A stretch of DNA of 56,142 nucleotides from Shimwellia pseudoproteus (GTDB taxonomy: Bacteria > Pseudomonadota > Gammaproteobacteria > Enterobacterales > Enterobacteriaceae): positions 1 through 56,142 of the forward strand of contig NZ_WBXP01000026.1 in NCBI RefSeq assembly GCF_016415625.1. Reading direction: 5' to 3'. Numbering within the stretch: position 1 is the first letter of the stretch; each line of letters starts with the position of its first letter. This document shows positions 1 through 11,538 of the stretch, piece after piece. The notes under the pieces are model-generated. The model made no database searches. It had not been told where the DNA came from and was given only the letters and a program-made list of their open reading frames with translations. Made by a program: the position numbers and the translations under genes.

Positions 1-144
1 GATGTGTTTGCGGGAAAAAAATCGGCCCAGATCCGCGAAATTTTAATCAGCGAGTCAGCTTGGGAAGAAATGACCTGCTTATTCGCACCTTCCTTAACAC
101 AAGGAGCGTTTCAGTTAGCTACCACGGAAAATAGTCATTCGTAG
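1..144 (+). CDS. possible C-terminal end of an unidentified protein
   Basis: Frame 1 is open from the window edge to a TAG at 142-144, giving 47 residues that end in ENSHS. The composition is protein-like (it contains SAQIREILISESAWEEM), but I do not recognise a family. In E. coli K-12 the neighbour of yieE on this side is the LysR-type gene yidZ on the opposite strand, and the peptide does not resemble it. This could be a real truncated gene end or a chance open frame. Confidence 0.3.
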   Translation, partial: DVFAGKKSAQIREILISESAWEEMTCLFAPSLTQGAFQLATTENSHS

Positions 145-164
145 TCATACTCATGAAGGGAAAC

Positions 165-908
165 ATGGCGACATATTTTGCCCGGGGAATCATTAACCCC
201 AATAATCTGACTTCAGTACGGCTCCCCGCTTCTTGCCACCAGTTCGCCCGCAGCCTTCCAGAGCACCGCAGTGCCCGGTATATCGCGTCACGCGCACTGC
301 TGGCCGAACTTATTTTTATGCTCTACGGCACCAGTAAACTCCCGGAATTAACCGTCGATCAACGCGGCCGCCCCTGCTTTGCCGATCCGTCCCTGGCGGA
401 CTTTTCCATTGCCTATGCGGGCAATATTGTCGGCGTGGCGCTGACACCGGAAGGCCGCTGTGGTCTGGATATCGCCATCCAGCGCCCCTCCCAGTTAGTG
501 CGCCACACCGCCCCGGCAGAGTCCCCCTTCAGCAGCAGTGAGAATACCTGGATTAACAATCAGCGCGATCCGCAGGAAGCGCGGCTCCAGCTGGAAACCC
601 TGCGCGGCAGCGTGAATAAACTAACCGGCTGCATGACCAGTGCCGCCGATGAGATTCGCCTGTTTCCCGGGGCGGGCCGCCTGCGGGCGAAGCACGCCCC
701 GGGCATTGAGGCCTTCTGCGATACCGAAGATGTGCTGATCTGGGCCGTCAGCGCCACCCGCAAGATAGATTCGCTAACGCTTTGGGAGTTTGATAATCGC
801 CACGGCTGGCGTAACCTTCCTGATATTCAGGCGCGTTTACGCGGTCCAGGTGGCCGGATAATGCGCTTTACCAGTATGCCGGCGGAGAAAGTGTTAATTC
901 CCGACTAA
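165..908 (+). CDS. yieE: YieE, phosphopantetheinyl transferase superfamily protein with degenerate active site
   Basis: The 247-residue product matches enterobacterial YieE along its length (starts MATYFARGI, contains SIAYAGNIVGVAL). The start at 165 is preferred over the in-frame ATG at 153 because AAGGG lies just upstream and YieE proteins begin MAT. The superfamily moves 4'-phosphopantetheine from CoA to carrier proteins. Two hallmark motifs are eroded here. The Mg-binding D-x-E motif reads GLDIAI (D102, A104), so the Glu is missing, and the usual KE(A/S)-K helix reads RGSVNKLTG around residues 147-155. Catalytic activity is therefore doubtful. chrR follows 32 bp downstream on the same strand, as in E. 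coli. Confidence 0.88.
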   Translation: MATYFARGIINPNNLTSVRLPASCHQFARSLPEHRSARYIASRALLAELIFMLYGTSKLPELTVDQRGRPCFADPSLADFSIAYAGNIVGVALTPEGRCGLDIAIQRPSQLVRHTAPAESPFSSSENTWINNQRDPQEARLQLETLRGSVNKLTGCMTSAADEIRLFPGAGRLRAKHAPGIEAFCDTEDVLIWAVSATRKIDSLTLWEFDNRHGWRNLPDIQARLRGPGGRIMRFTSMPAEKVLIPD

Positions 909-940
909 CCTGTTATGACGATTTCAATCAAGGAGTCACT

Positions 941-1507
941 ATGTCCGAAACGTTACACGTAGTCACATTACTGGGCAGTCTGCGCAAAGGGTCTTTTAAT
1001 GGCATGGTTGCCAATACCTTACCCAAAATAGCCCCGGCGGGGATGCAGGTGTCCGCGCTGCCGTCGATTGCGGATATCCCGCTGTACGATGCGGATTTAC
1101 AGCAAGAGGACGGTTTTCCGGCCGCCGTCACGGCGCTGGCGGATCAGATCCGCGCTGCCGATGGGGTGGTTATCGTCACCCCGGAATATAACTACTCTGT
1201 CCCCGGTGGCCTGAAAAACGCCATTGACTGGATCTCCCGCCTGCCGGATCAACCGCTGGCCGGTAAGCCGGTACTTATCCAGACCAGTTCGATGGGGGCC
1301 ATTGGCGGCGCACGCTGCCAGTATCATCTGCGCCAGATCCTGGTCTTCCTCGATGCGATGGTGATGAATAAGCCGGAATTTATGGGTGGCGTTATCCAGA
1401 ATAAAGTGGATACCCAGCGCGGTGAAGTTGTCGATCAGAGCACCCTGGACCATTTAACCGGCCAGTTAACCGCCTTCGCGGGTTATATCCAGCGCGTAAA
1501 AGATTAA
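941..1507 (+). CDS. chrR: NADPH-dependent FMN reductase, quinone/chromate reductase
   Basis: The 188-residue protein is the ChrR/YieF flavoprotein, a soluble FMN-dependent NAD(P)H quinone reductase that also reduces chromate. The FMN phosphate-binding loop is visible as LLGSLRKGSFN at residues 10-20, and the second flavin-contact motif is PEYNYSVPGGLKNAIDW. Length and sequence match the E. coli enzyme. A good Shine-Dalgarno (AAGGAG) precedes the ATG. It probably forms a short operon with yieE and ends at the hairpin at 1517-1540. Confidence 0.96.
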   Translation: MSETLHVVTLLGSLRKGSFNGMVANTLPKIAPAGMQVSALPSIADIPLYDADLQQEDGFPAAVTALADQIRAADGVVIVTPEYNYSVPGGLKNAIDWISRLPDQPLAGKPVLIQTSSMGAIGGARCQYHLRQILVFLDAMVMNKPEFMGGVIQNKVDTQRGEVVDQSTLDHLTGQLTAFAGYIQRVKD

Positions 1508-1516
1508 TACCGCTAT

Positions 1517-1540
1517 ACTGTGCGGGTTAGCCCGCACAGT
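1517..1540 (+). terminator. hairpin after chrR
   Basis: A perfect inverted repeat (ACTGTGCGGG, loop TTAG, CCCGCACAGT) lies 10 bp after the chrR stop. No U-tract follows, so it may stabilise the 3' end or terminate weakly. It argues against a translation start at 1520 for the next gene, because that start would lie inside the stem. Confidence 0.45.
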
Positions 1541-1618
1541 AACCCAGCCACTCCATGGGTTGTGTTGCTGCATTGTGACTTGTTATTACGAAACACTTTT
1601 AGCACGGACCCGATATTT

Positions 1619-2788
1619 ATGTCTTCTGCCCTCTTCCCGGGATCATCCCCGGTGACCACACAGCGCCTGATCGCCATTGATGCATTACGTGGCCTGATGA
1701 TGCTGTTAATGCTGGTCGATCACCTCCGGGAAACCTTTTACCTGCAGATGCCGGTGAGCGACCCGATGGACATCACCAGTACTTCTGCCGGCTTGTTTCT
1801 CATCCGGACACTCTCGCATTTGTGTGCCCCGGTATTCCTCTTTTTAACCGGGCTTTCTGCCGCGCTCTATTATCAACAGACCGCCAGCCGCACCCAGACC
1901 GCGGCCTACTTACTGAAGCGTGGCCTGTTCTTGATCCTGCTGGACATCACCGTGGTCAATTTTGCCGCCACCTTCCAGCTGCCGCCGCCGGTTATCCATT
2001 TACAGATCCTCTCGGCCATTGGCCTGAGCATGGTCATTATGAGCGCCCTGCTGTTTATTCCCCGCGCGGTAGTGCTGCTGCTGGCACTTATTGTGATCGG
2101 TGGCCATAACCTGCTGGATGCTGTACAGCTTCCGGATGGATCAGACTGGGCAATCCCGTTACAGCTGTTGCACCGCCCCGGCTGGATAACACTTAGCGAC
2201 AGCTTACGCCTGCGCATCGACTATCCGCTGCTCCCCTGGCCTGCGGTGATGGCGCTGGGCTTCTGCACCGGCCCGTGGTTTGCCTCGCTCACCCGGGAGA
2301 CCAGAACGAAGCGCCTGATCGGCAGCGGTGTACTGCTGCTGCTGGTGTTCTTTGCGGTGCGGGTAATCAACGGTTACGGTGAAGCCCCGTGGCACAGTGG
2401 CGCCAGCCTCGGCGAAACCGCGATGGGTTTCTTTAATGTCACCAAATACCCGCCATCCCTGGCGTTCTGTAGCCTGACTCTGGGCGTGGGGCTCTTACTG
2501 CTGGCGCTCTTTGATCAGTTACCTAAGTCCTCCTGGCTGGTTGCGCTGGCCGGATTTGGCGCGGCACCGCTGTTTTTCTATCTGGTGCACCTGTATCTGC
2601 TAAGAGGGCTGTATATGGGGGCGGTGATGCTGTGGGGGGACAACCACGGTGATATCTATGGGGTGGATCAACTGGGCAGGATCTGGATGATGACCGCTAT
2701 TCTGGTGATGCTGCTGTTTAAACCGGTACAGGAATTTGCCGGTTATAAGATGCGCCGTCGCGATATTCGCTGGCTGAAGTATTTCTAA
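1619..2788 (+). CDS. DUF1624 / heparan-alpha-glucosaminide N-acetyltransferase-like membrane protein
   Basis: This polytopic inner-membrane protein of 389 residues has about ten hydrophobic segments. Near the N-terminus it carries the DUF1624 hallmark IDALRGLMMLLMLVDHLRE, followed by LCAPVFLFLTGLSAALYY. The family is related to transmembrane acyltransferases that move acyl groups across membranes, but bacterial members of this subgroup have no agreed substrate. I take the start at 1619 (MSSALFPG) because an upstream in-frame GTG at 1520 is in a hairpin. E. coli K-12 has no gene here between chrR and adeP. A strong hairpin separates it from the convergent adeP. The function is unknown. Confidence 0.75.
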   Translation: MSSALFPGSSPVTTQRLIAIDALRGLMMLLMLVDHLRETFYLQMPVSDPMDITSTSAGLFLIRTLSHLCAPVFLFLTGLSAALYYQQTASRTQTAAYLLKRGLFLILLDITVVNFAATFQLPPPVIHLQILSAIGLSMVIMSALLFIPRAVVLLLALIVIGGHNLLDAVQLPDGSDWAIPLQLLHRPGWITLSDSLRLRIDYPLLPWPAVMALGFCTGPWFASLTRETRTKRLIGSGVLLLLVFFAVRVINGYGEAPWHSGASLGETAMGFFNVTKYPPSLAFCSLTLGVGLLLLALFDQLPKSSWLVALAGFGAAPLFFYLVHLYLLRGLYMGAVMLWGDNHGDIYGVDQLGRIWMMTAILVMLLFKPVQEFAGYKMRRRDIRWLKYF

Positions 2789-2800
2789 CGGCCTGGCTCT

Positions 2801-2826
2801 CGCCACCAGCCATCAGGCTGGTGGCG
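2801..2826. terminator. hairpin between convergent genes
   Basis: A perfect 11-bp stem (CGCCACCAGCC / GGCTGGTGGCG) with an ATCA loop fills the 48-bp gap between the convergent DUF1624 gene and adeP. There is no U-run on either side, so it may be a bidirectional 3'-end stabiliser rather than a strict intrinsic terminator. Confidence 0.5.
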
Positions 2827-2836
2827 TACACGCTGA

Positions 2837-4174
2837 TTAGTGGGCGTCAATAAAGACGATTTTCAGCACGAACAGCAGCGCGACAATCACCACGCAGGGG
2901 CTCAGTTCCCGTATCCGGCCGGTGCCGATTTTCATCACACAGTAAGCGATAAAACCCAGGGCGATACCTTCGGTAATTGAAAAGGTGAACGGCATCATCA
3001 CCGCGGTAATAAACGCCGGAACCGCTTCGGTTAAGTCATCCCATTTTACCCGCGCCAGGCTGGAGGTCATCAGTACCCCCACGTAAATCAATGCCCCGGC
3101 AGCCGCGTAGCCCGGCACCATTCCCGCCAGCGGAGAGAGAAATATCACCAGCAGGAACAGCAGGCCGGTGATAACCGCTGTCAGCCCGGTACGGCCACCG
3201 ATGGAGACCCCTGACGTCGATTCGATGTACGCCGTCACCGAAGACGTACCGATAAACGCCCCCATAACAGACGAGGTACTGTCCACAAACAGCGCCTGCT
3301 GCATCCGCGGAAATTTACCGGAGGCATCCGTCAGGCCGGCTTTATCGGTCACCCCAATCAGGGTGCCGGAAGAGTCAAACAGGTTCACCAGCATAAACGA
3401 GAAGATAACCCCGGCCAGCCCCAGATTAAAGGAGCCCGCCAGATCCACCTGGCCAAAGACCGGTGCGATGCTGGGCGGTGTTGAGATAATCCCGCTGTAG
3501 TGGACATCGCCCAGCGCCCAGCCCAGCAGGGTGGTAATGACGATGGAGATAAGCACCGCCGCGTGAATATGGCGCGAGGCCAGAATTGCGATAATAAAGA
3601 AGCCCAGTACCCCCAGCAGTACGCTGTGGTTGGTGAGATTACCCACGGCCACCAGGGTATCTTTATTGGCCACGATAACCCCGGCATTTTTCAGGCCCAT
3701 CATGCCGATAAACAGCCCAATACCGCTGGTTATCCCCACCCGCAGGCCCAGCGGGATATTGGCTATCATCCAGTAGCGGATGCGGAAAATGGTCAACAGG
3801 AACAGGCCGACGGCGCCCCAGAAGATAGCCCCCATGCCCATCTGCCAGGTGAGCCCCATAGCCCCTACCACCACAAAGGCGAAGAAGGCATTGAGCCCCA
3901 TCGCCGGCGCCAGTGCCACCGGTAAATTCGCGATAATCCCCATTAAAATACTGCCTGCGGCAGCAATAAGGCAGGTGGTGACAAACACGGCCTGGGTGTC
4001 CATGCCCGCGATGCCCAGGATCTGCGGGTTGACGAACACGATATAAACCATGGTTAAAAAGGTGGTAAAACCAGCGATAATCTCGGTACGTACCGTTGTA
4101 CCGTGCTCGCGCAGCCTGAACATACGTTCAAGAAAACCGCGGCTGTTCGCCGGGGTAGCGGTTGGTTGGCTCAT
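2837..4174 (-). CDS. adeP: high-affinity adenine permease (NCS2/AzgA-like)
   Basis: The 445-residue inner-membrane permease matches E. coli AdeP (YieG), a proton-driven adenine importer. It has the family's many transmembrane segments. Conserved stretches include FVNPQILGIAGMD after the first helix, APAMGLNAFFAFVVV, the NLFDSSGTLIGVTDKAG loop and SSVTAYIESTSGVSIGGR, which line the purine site in this family. I chose the second ATG (4174, MSQPTA) because GGA lies 8 bases upstream of it, whereas the first ATG (4180) is too close. The gene is transcribed divergently from yieH. Confidence 0.95.
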   Translation of the reverse strand: MSQPTATPANSRGFLERMFRLREHGTTVRTEIIAGFTTFLTMVYIVFVNPQILGIAGMDTQAVFVTTCLIAAAGSILMGIIANLPVALAPAMGLNAFFAFVVVGAMGLTWQMGMGAIFWGAVGLFLLTIFRIRYWMIANIPLGLRVGITSGIGLFIGMMGLKNAGVIVANKDTLVAVGNLTNHSVLLGVLGFFIIAILASRHIHAAVLISIVITTLLGWALGDVHYSGIISTPPSIAPVFGQVDLAGSFNLGLAGVIFSFMLVNLFDSSGTLIGVTDKAGLTDASGKFPRMQQALFVDSTSSVMGAFIGTSSVTAYIESTSGVSIGGRTGLTAVITGLLFLLVIFLSPLAGMVPGYAAAGALIYVGVLMTSSLARVKWDDLTEAVPAFITAVMMPFTFSITEGIALGFIAYCVMKIGTGRIRELSPCVVIVALLFVLKIVFIDAH

Positions 4175-4341
4175 TGTCATTTTCCGGACAAAGGGAAGTT
4201 TTGGTCGCTATCCTATAGCAAAAAATTACTAACAGGCAGGGTAATCACGCACTTTTTTTCATTGAATTTGCTTATACGGCATCGATTGCGTACAGCAAAC
4301 AGCTTAGAGTAAACGTTCAACTTACAGAAACAGGAAACGGC

Positions 4342-5007
4342 ATGTCCCAGATTGACGCGGTATTTTTTGATTGCGATGGCACGCTGGTGGACAGTGAAGT
4401 CATTTGTTCGAAAGCCTATGTCCATATGTTCGCCCAGGCGGGAATAACGCTGGACCTGGAAGAGGTGTTCAAACGGTTTAAGGGCATTAAGCTCTATGAA
4501 ATTATTGACACCATTAACGCCGAGCACGGCACACAGCTGACCCGGGAGCAACTGGAGCCAGCGTACCGCGCCGAAGTGGCGCGTCTGTTTGACAGCGAGC
4601 TGCAGGAGATCCCCGGCGCCGCCAGCCTGGTGGCGAAAATTACCCTGCCGATGTGTATTGTCTCTAACGGCCCGGTCAGCAAAATGCAGCATTCGCTGGG
4701 CAAAACCCACATGCTGGACCACTTTGCCGATCGGCTATACAGCGGCTATGACATCCAGTGCTGGAAGCCAGACCCGGCCATTATGTTCCACGCCGCCAGC
4801 GAGATGCGCGTAGACCCCACCCGGTCAATTCTGGTGGATGATTCGATGGCCGGCGCCCAGGCCGGGATCGCGGCGGGGATGGAGGTGTTTTACTTCTGTG
4901 CCGATCCGCATAACCGGCCGATTGATCACCCGAAGGTGACCACATTCACTGATTTAGCCCAGCTCCCTGCCCTGTGGGCCAGCCGCGGCTGGCATATTAC
5001 CCGCTAA
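4342..5007 (+). CDS. yieH: YieH, HAD-superfamily phosphatase (6-phosphogluconate phosphatase)
   Basis: The 221-residue HAD hydrolase has all four motifs: DCDGT with nucleophile D10 and general acid D12, SNGP with S108, K142 in WKPDPA, and the acidic pair D166-D167 in LVDDS. The E. coli homologue dephosphorylates 6-phosphogluconate and related sugar phosphates. A cap domain occupies about residues 18-85. An AGGAAACGGC ribosome site precedes the ATG. The gene converges on phoU across a GC-rich hairpin. Confidence 0.95.
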   Translation: MSQIDAVFFDCDGTLVDSEVICSKAYVHMFAQAGITLDLEEVFKRFKGIKLYEIIDTINAEHGTQLTREQLEPAYRAEVARLFDSELQEIPGAASLVAKITLPMCIVSNGPVSKMQHSLGKTHMLDHFADRLYSGYDIQCWKPDPAIMFHAASEMRVDPTRSILVDDSMAGAQAGIAAGMEVFYFCADPHNRPIDHPKVTTFTDLAQLPALWASRGWHITR

Positions 5008-5014
5008 ACGCAGC

Positions 5015-5045
5015 GCGGCCCCGCGAGGTATCTCGTCGGGGCCGC
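5015..5045. terminator. GC-rich hairpin between yieH and phoU
   Basis: An inverted repeat with GCGGCCCCG and CGGGGCCGC arms closed by CGAG/CTCG pairing sits between the convergent yieH and phoU stop codons. A second short palindrome (CCCTGGCGCCAGGG) follows near 5050. Neither has a clear U-tract, so the termination direction cannot be decided. Confidence 0.5.
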
Positions 5046-5071
5046 TAGGCCCTGGCGCCAGGGTGGTGCAC

Positions 5072-5797
5072 TCAGGCGTCGGAATCTTTCCCCGCCAGCA
5101 GTTTATCCAGCTCGTCGCCGCCCACATGGCGGAAATCCTGGCCTTTCACGAAATAGAAAATGTACTCGCAGATATTCTGGCAGCGGTCACCGATCCGCTC
5201 AATGAAGCGGGCGCAGAATAGCGCCGTCAGTACGCTGGGGATAGTGCGCGGATCTTCCATCATATAGGTCATTAACTGGCGCACGATCCCTTCATATTCC
5301 TGGTCGACTTTTTTGTCTTCCCGGTAAATCCGGATGGCCTCGTCAATGTCCATGCGGGCGAAAGCATCGAGGACGTCATGTAACATTTGCACCGTGTGCC
5401 GCCCCAGGGATTCAAGGCTCACCAGCAGCGGCTGGTGTTGCTGGGAGAACTTCTCCAGCGCGGTACGGCAGATTTTATCCGCCACATCACCGATGCGTTC
5501 CAGCTCAGCGATGGTTTTAATAATCGCCATCACCAGGCGCAGATCGCTGGCGGTGGGCTGGCGTTTGGCGATAATCCGCACGCAGGCCTCGTCGATGGCA
5601 ACTTCCATCATATTGACGCGCTTATCGCCATCAATAACCTGTTTCGCCAGTTGGCTGTCCTGGTTATGCATGGCGGTGATAGCATCAGACAGCTGCTGTT
5701 CTACCAGCCCGCCCATGGTCATCACCTGGGTGCGGATGTACTCCAGCTCGGCATTGAACTGGCCGGAGATGTGTTTATTGAGGTTAAGATTGTCCAC
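5072..5797 (-). CDS. phoU: PhoU, negative regulator of the Pho regulon
   Basis: PhoU links the PstSCAB transporter to the PhoR sensor kinase and keeps the Pho regulon off when phosphate is plentiful. The protein is nearly identical to E. coli PhoU and has the two repeats with E(R)IGD metal-binding signatures ([14 protein letters not shown] and [14 protein letters not shown]). I place the start at a GTG (5797). A good AGGAGA site precedes it and it gives exactly 241 residues beginning (M)DNLNLNKH as in E. coli. An upstream ATG would add 20 non-conserved residues. It is the last gene of the pst operon, 59 bp after pstB. Confidence 0.96.
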   Translation of the reverse strand: MDNLNLNKHISGQFNAELEYIRTQVMTMGGLVEQQLSDAITAMHNQDSQLAKQVIDGDKRVNMMEVAIDEACVRIIAKRQPTASDLRLVMAIIKTIAELERIGDVADKICRTALEKFSQQHQPLLVSLESLGRHTVQMLHDVLDAFARMDIDEAIRIYREDKKVDQEYEGIVRQLMTYMMEDPRTIPSVLTALFCARFIERIGDRCQNICEYIFYFVKGQDFRHVGGDELDKLLAGKDSDA

Positions 5798-5856
5798 GGT
5801 ACTCTCCTGAATTCCGGCAAAATTTACGGTACGATCACCAGAAAACTCATTGGCCA

Positions 5857-8528
<2,672 letters not shown>

Positions 8529-8544
8529 TCACTCTTTCAAGTAA

Positions 8545-8578
8545 ATCGCCAGCCCGGGTGAGTCTCCGGCCTGGCGAT
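8545..8578 (-). terminator. stem-loop between pstS and pstC
   Basis: ATCGCCAG and CTGGCGAT arms flank an inner GC-rich CCGG/CCGG pairing. On the minus strand the stem is followed by TTTAC only, so it is likely a partial terminator or a barrier to 3' exonucleases that protects pstS mRNA. Confidence 0.55.
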
Positions 8579-8594
8579 GAAGACCATTACGCGA

Positions 8595-9635
8595 TTAATA
8601 CAGAGATTTACCGCTGCTATCCTTGATGTTGGTTTTCCATGCAGCGCGAACCTGTTCAACCACACTCTCAGGCAAGGTGGCGTAATCCAGCGCGTTGGCT
8701 TCTTTGGTACCGTCTTTGTAAGCCCAGTCAAAGAATTTCAGCACTTCTGCGCCCTGCCCGGGTTTCTGCTGTTCTTTATGAATCAGAATAAAGGTGGTGG
8801 AACTGATTGGCCACACATCATCCCCTTTCTGGTTCGTCAGATCCTGAGCGAAGGTTTTGCTCCAGTCCGCGCCTTTTGCCGCGTTGGAGAAGCTCACTTC
8901 CGTCGGTTTGACCGCCTTGCCATCCGCTGAGATAAGCTGGGTGTAGGCCAGGTTGTTCTGCTTAGCATAGGCATATTCCACGTAACCGATGGAGCCCGGC
9001 AGACGCTGTACAAATGCAGCAACCCCGTCGTTACCTTTACCGCCCAGACCGGTCGGCCAGTTTACGGTAGAGCCAGAGCCCACTTTGGTTTTCCACTCAT
9101 CGTTCACCTTCGCCAGATAGCTGGTGAACACGTAAGAGGTGCCGGAACCGTCCGCACGGCGAACCACAGCAATGTTCTGCGCCGGCAGTTTCTTACCCGG
9201 GTTCAGCTTAGCGATTGCCGCGTCATCCCATTTTTTGATTTTCCCAAGGTAGATATCCCCGAGGGTTTTACCGTCCAGCACCAGCTCACCGGATTTGAAG
9301 CCCGGCAGATTTACCGCCAGCACCACGCCGCCAATCACGGTGGGGAACTGGAACAACCCTTCCTGCTGGAGTTTTTCATCGCTGAGTGGGGCATCAGATG
9401 CGCCGAAGTCAACGGTATTGGCAGTGATCTGTTTTACGCCGCCGGAGGAGCCGATCCCCTGATAGTTCACCTTATTACCGGTGCTCTTGTTGTAGGAGTC
9501 AGCCCATTTGGCATACACCGGCGCCGGGAAGGTTGCCCCTGCACCTGTCAGGCTGGCGGCAGCCTGAGCTGCAAATGCGCTCAGGGATAAAGTCGCGGCG
9601 ACAACAGTTGCGACGGTGGTACGCATAACTTTCAT
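8595..9635 (-). CDS. pstS: PstS, periplasmic phosphate-binding protein
   Basis: PstS captures phosphate in the periplasm and delivers it to PstCA. The 346-residue precursor has a Sec signal peptide ([20 protein letters not shown], cleavage after AQA). Phosphate-contact motifs are [31 protein letters not shown] and [12 protein letters not shown], as in E. coli PstS. It is the first gene of pstSCAB-phoU and lies directly behind the Pho box array, so it is expected to be PhoB-activated on phosphate starvation. Confidence 0.98.
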   Translation of the reverse strand: MKVMRTTVATVVAATLSLSAFAAQAAASLTGAGATFPAPVYAKWADSYNKSTGNKVNYQGIGSSGGVKQITANTVDFGASDAPLSDEKLQQEGLFQFPTVIGGVVLAVNLPGFKSGELVLDGKTLGDIYLGKIKKWDDAAIAKLNPGKKLPAQNIAVVRRADGSGTSYVFTSYLAKVNDEWKTKVGSGSTVNWPTGLGGKGNDGVAAFVQRLPGSIGYVEYAYAKQNNLAYTQLISADGKAVKPTEVSFSNAAKGADWSKTFAQDLTNQKGDDVWPISSTTFILIHKEQQKPGQGAEVLKFFDWAYKDGTKEANALDYATLPESVVEQVRAAWKTNIKDSSGKSLY

Positions 9636-9692
9636 AATGTCTCCTGCTCGGTGTTCGTAATCTATTGTTTAAACGCTATGGTGAGCAAAGTA

Positions 9693-9742
9693 GGACAGTT
9701 TGGTGACAGTAAAATGTATGAAATATGACAGATTTATGACAG
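9693..9742 (-). promoter_or_regulatory. Pho box array (PhoB operator) of the pst operon
   Basis: Read on the minus strand, the region holds CTGTCATAAAT, CTGTCATATTT, CATACATTTTA, CTGTCACCAAA and CTGTCC in perfect 11-base phase. The four CTGTC units form two Pho boxes separated by one degenerate 11-base unit. This is the PhoB dimer-binding pattern of E. coli pstS. It lies about 57-107 bp upstream of the pstS ATG, in the place of the -35 element. The rest of the gap up to the porin (9743-10166) shows no gene that I can support. Confidence 0.93.
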
Positions 9743-10166
9743 CGGTTTTGTGGCGCGCCACATCATTAAAAATAGATTATTAATCAATAGAATAACAATA
9801 TTCTTAACCCACTAAATAATTACCGTTTTTTTTCAGTATGACCAAAAGTGCCGCCAATAATGACAGAACCGCGGCGCCGGTCACCGCCGCGCAAACGATT
9901 AAATACTCCGCAATCGGACATAATTAGCCAGCTATTTTCTCTTCCAGACTGGCGTTTTACTGAACATTACTATATGGTTGCCGCGCCTGAAGGGGAGGGA
10001 TCACACTTTTCGTCCATTCCGCTGCTTTTTCACTCCTTCCGGCACCGCTAACTGGCAACAACAACGACGTTTCGCTACGCCGTGCAGAGCACCTGCCGGA
10101 TGGCGGCCTTAATCCTCTCACCATGGAATCGTTCACTCCCTGGCAGAGGTTTTTTTTAGCGCCGGA

Positions 10167-10182
10167 ACGCAAACGTTTCCGT
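10167..10182 (+). promoter_or_regulatory. PurR-type operator upstream of the porin gene
   Basis: The 16 bases ACGCAAACGTTTCCGT match the enterobacterial PurR operator consensus (ACGCAAACGTTTNCNT) at every defined position. The site is 70 bp upstream of the porin ATG. Other LacI-family regulators (CytR, RbsR) also use AAACGTTT-core sites, but the flanks here fit PurR best. Binding has not been shown. Confidence 0.6.
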
Positions 10183-10251
10183 TGCTGTGCAGTTTGGTAC
10201 CGAAAAGCACGATTAACAGATGTGGCAATGAAATCTAGCAAGGCAAACACA

Positions 10252-11532
10252 ATGAAAAACAACATCATCGGCTATGCGTGGGCCAGTGCATTACTGCTGC
10301 CCTTGCTCTCTCCGGCATATGCTGACACCCAGAGCAATATTGATACCTCCTGCCACTACGGCAATGGCGGCGTGGATAATCTGGGTGATTTCTTTACCTG
10401 TGGTACCGTAAGCGGCAGCCTGCGCTCACTTTACTACTCCACCCATAACGCCTACTTCGCCAAAGGGTTCAACCAGGACACCATCAGCTACGGTGGCAGC
10501 CTGAAATACCAGAGCGCCCTGCTTGCCGGGTTTCAGTTTGGGGTGAGCGGGATTTTCCTGCGCGGCATCAACCACGGCGATAACAGCCACACCATCAGCG
10601 ACATTGGCCAGAACCAGAATAATATTGGTGAAGCCTGGCTGAGCTGGCAGTGGGACTATCTGAAAATTACCGCCGGCGATCAGCGCCTCGATCTGCCGTT
10701 TATGGGGGATTATGACTGGCGTATTACCCCGATACTCTACCGGGCGGTGGATGTAAATTATGGCGATAAAGACAACTTTATCCGCGCCACCAAAGTCTGG
10801 CGCTATAAGCCCTGGGGCGATGATAACTTCCTGAAGACCACGGCCTATACCGATATTGATACCCCGACGAACGGCATGTGGGGTGCCGGTGCCGGCCGGG
10901 CAGTGCAGCTGGATGACAAAAAGCTGTCTGGCCAGATTTGGTACGAAGAATACGAAGACTATACCCGGCTGGTGTATGGCGAGAGCCACCTGAGCTGGCA
11001 GCAAACGGTAATGCAGCCGGATGTGGCCGTGCAGTTTATCCGCGGCACCAGCGAAGGTAAGGCCCTGGCCGGAGAGGTCAACAGCACCTCTTACGGGGCA
11101 CAACTGGCGCTGGCACTGACCCCATCACTGGGATGGAAGCTGGGTTATAACCATATCGCCGGTAGCGCAAACAGCTGGAATAATGGTGCCCTGGTGACAC
11201 CGTATGCTCATAACAGCTCATCCGGGCCATACTTTGCACAGCCTTACTTTACCAGCACCCAGGATCTGGGGAGCGGTAACGCCTGGGCCACTGAGTTTAA
11301 TTTTGTCGCCACCCAGAACCTGTCCGTCGGCACCCGCTATTCCTTTATGGATCTGAAGCCGTCTGTTGCCTCGGCGAGTATTAATCAGTCCGAATATCTG
11401 GTGTACGCAATCTGGGCATTTGATGGTGCACTGAAAGGCCTGAGCATCAGCGACTTCGCCGGGGTGCAAACCTCACCGCTGTATGATTCCAGCTTCTGGC
11501 AGAACCGCCTGACACTGCAATACGACTTCTGA
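10252..11532 (+). CDS. outer-membrane porin, OprD family
   Basis: The 426-residue precursor has a signal peptide (MKNNIIGYAWASALLLPLLS, cleavage after AYA). A beta-barrel-like sequence with alternating aromatic residues follows and ends in a C-terminal Phe (LQYDF), as outer-membrane porins do. The N-terminal part (GSLRSLYYSTHNAYF, ISYGGSLKYQSALLAGFQFGV) fits the OprD/ChiP family of substrate-specific porins. The ATG at 10252 has AAGG upstream and begins the signal peptide, so I reject the longer frame from 10123. The substrate is unknown. The PurR-type site upstream and the nearby adeP hint at a nucleobase or nucleoside, but that is inference. It is absent between pstS and glmS in E. coli K-12. 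Confidence 0.8.
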   Translation: MKNNIIGYAWASALLLPLLSPAYADTQSNIDTSCHYGNGGVDNLGDFFTCGTVSGSLRSLYYSTHNAYFAKGFNQDTISYGGSLKYQSALLAGFQFGVSGIFLRGINHGDNSHTISDIGQNQNNIGEAWLSWQWDYLKITAGDQRLDLPFMGDYDWRITPILYRAVDVNYGDKDNFIRATKVWRYKPWGDDNFLKTTAYTDIDTPTNGMWGAGAGRAVQLDDKKLSGQIWYEEYEDYTRLVYGESHLSWQQTVMQPDVAVQFIRGTSEGKALAGEVNSTSYGAQLALALTPSLGWKLGYNHIAGSANSWNNGALVTPYAHNSSSGPYFAQPYFTSTQDLGSGNAWATEFNFVATQNLSVGTRYSFMDLKPSVASASINQSEYLVYAIWAFDGALKGLSISDFAGVQTSPLYDSSFWQNRLTLQYDF

Positions 11533-11538
11533 TTACCG

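Noticed and set aside
4305..4325. AAACGTT element upstream of yieH as a PurR site for adeP
   Set aside because: The flanks do not match the PurR consensus (GAGTAAACGTTCAACT), unlike the site before the porin.
10090..10112. REP-like half unit (GCCGGATGGCGGC)
   Set aside because: Only one half is present and there is no matching inverted partner or array, so I do not call a repeat.
10426..11103. 225-codon minus-strand frame in the porin gene
   Set aside because: Antisense shadow of the porin; no start signal and no known motif.
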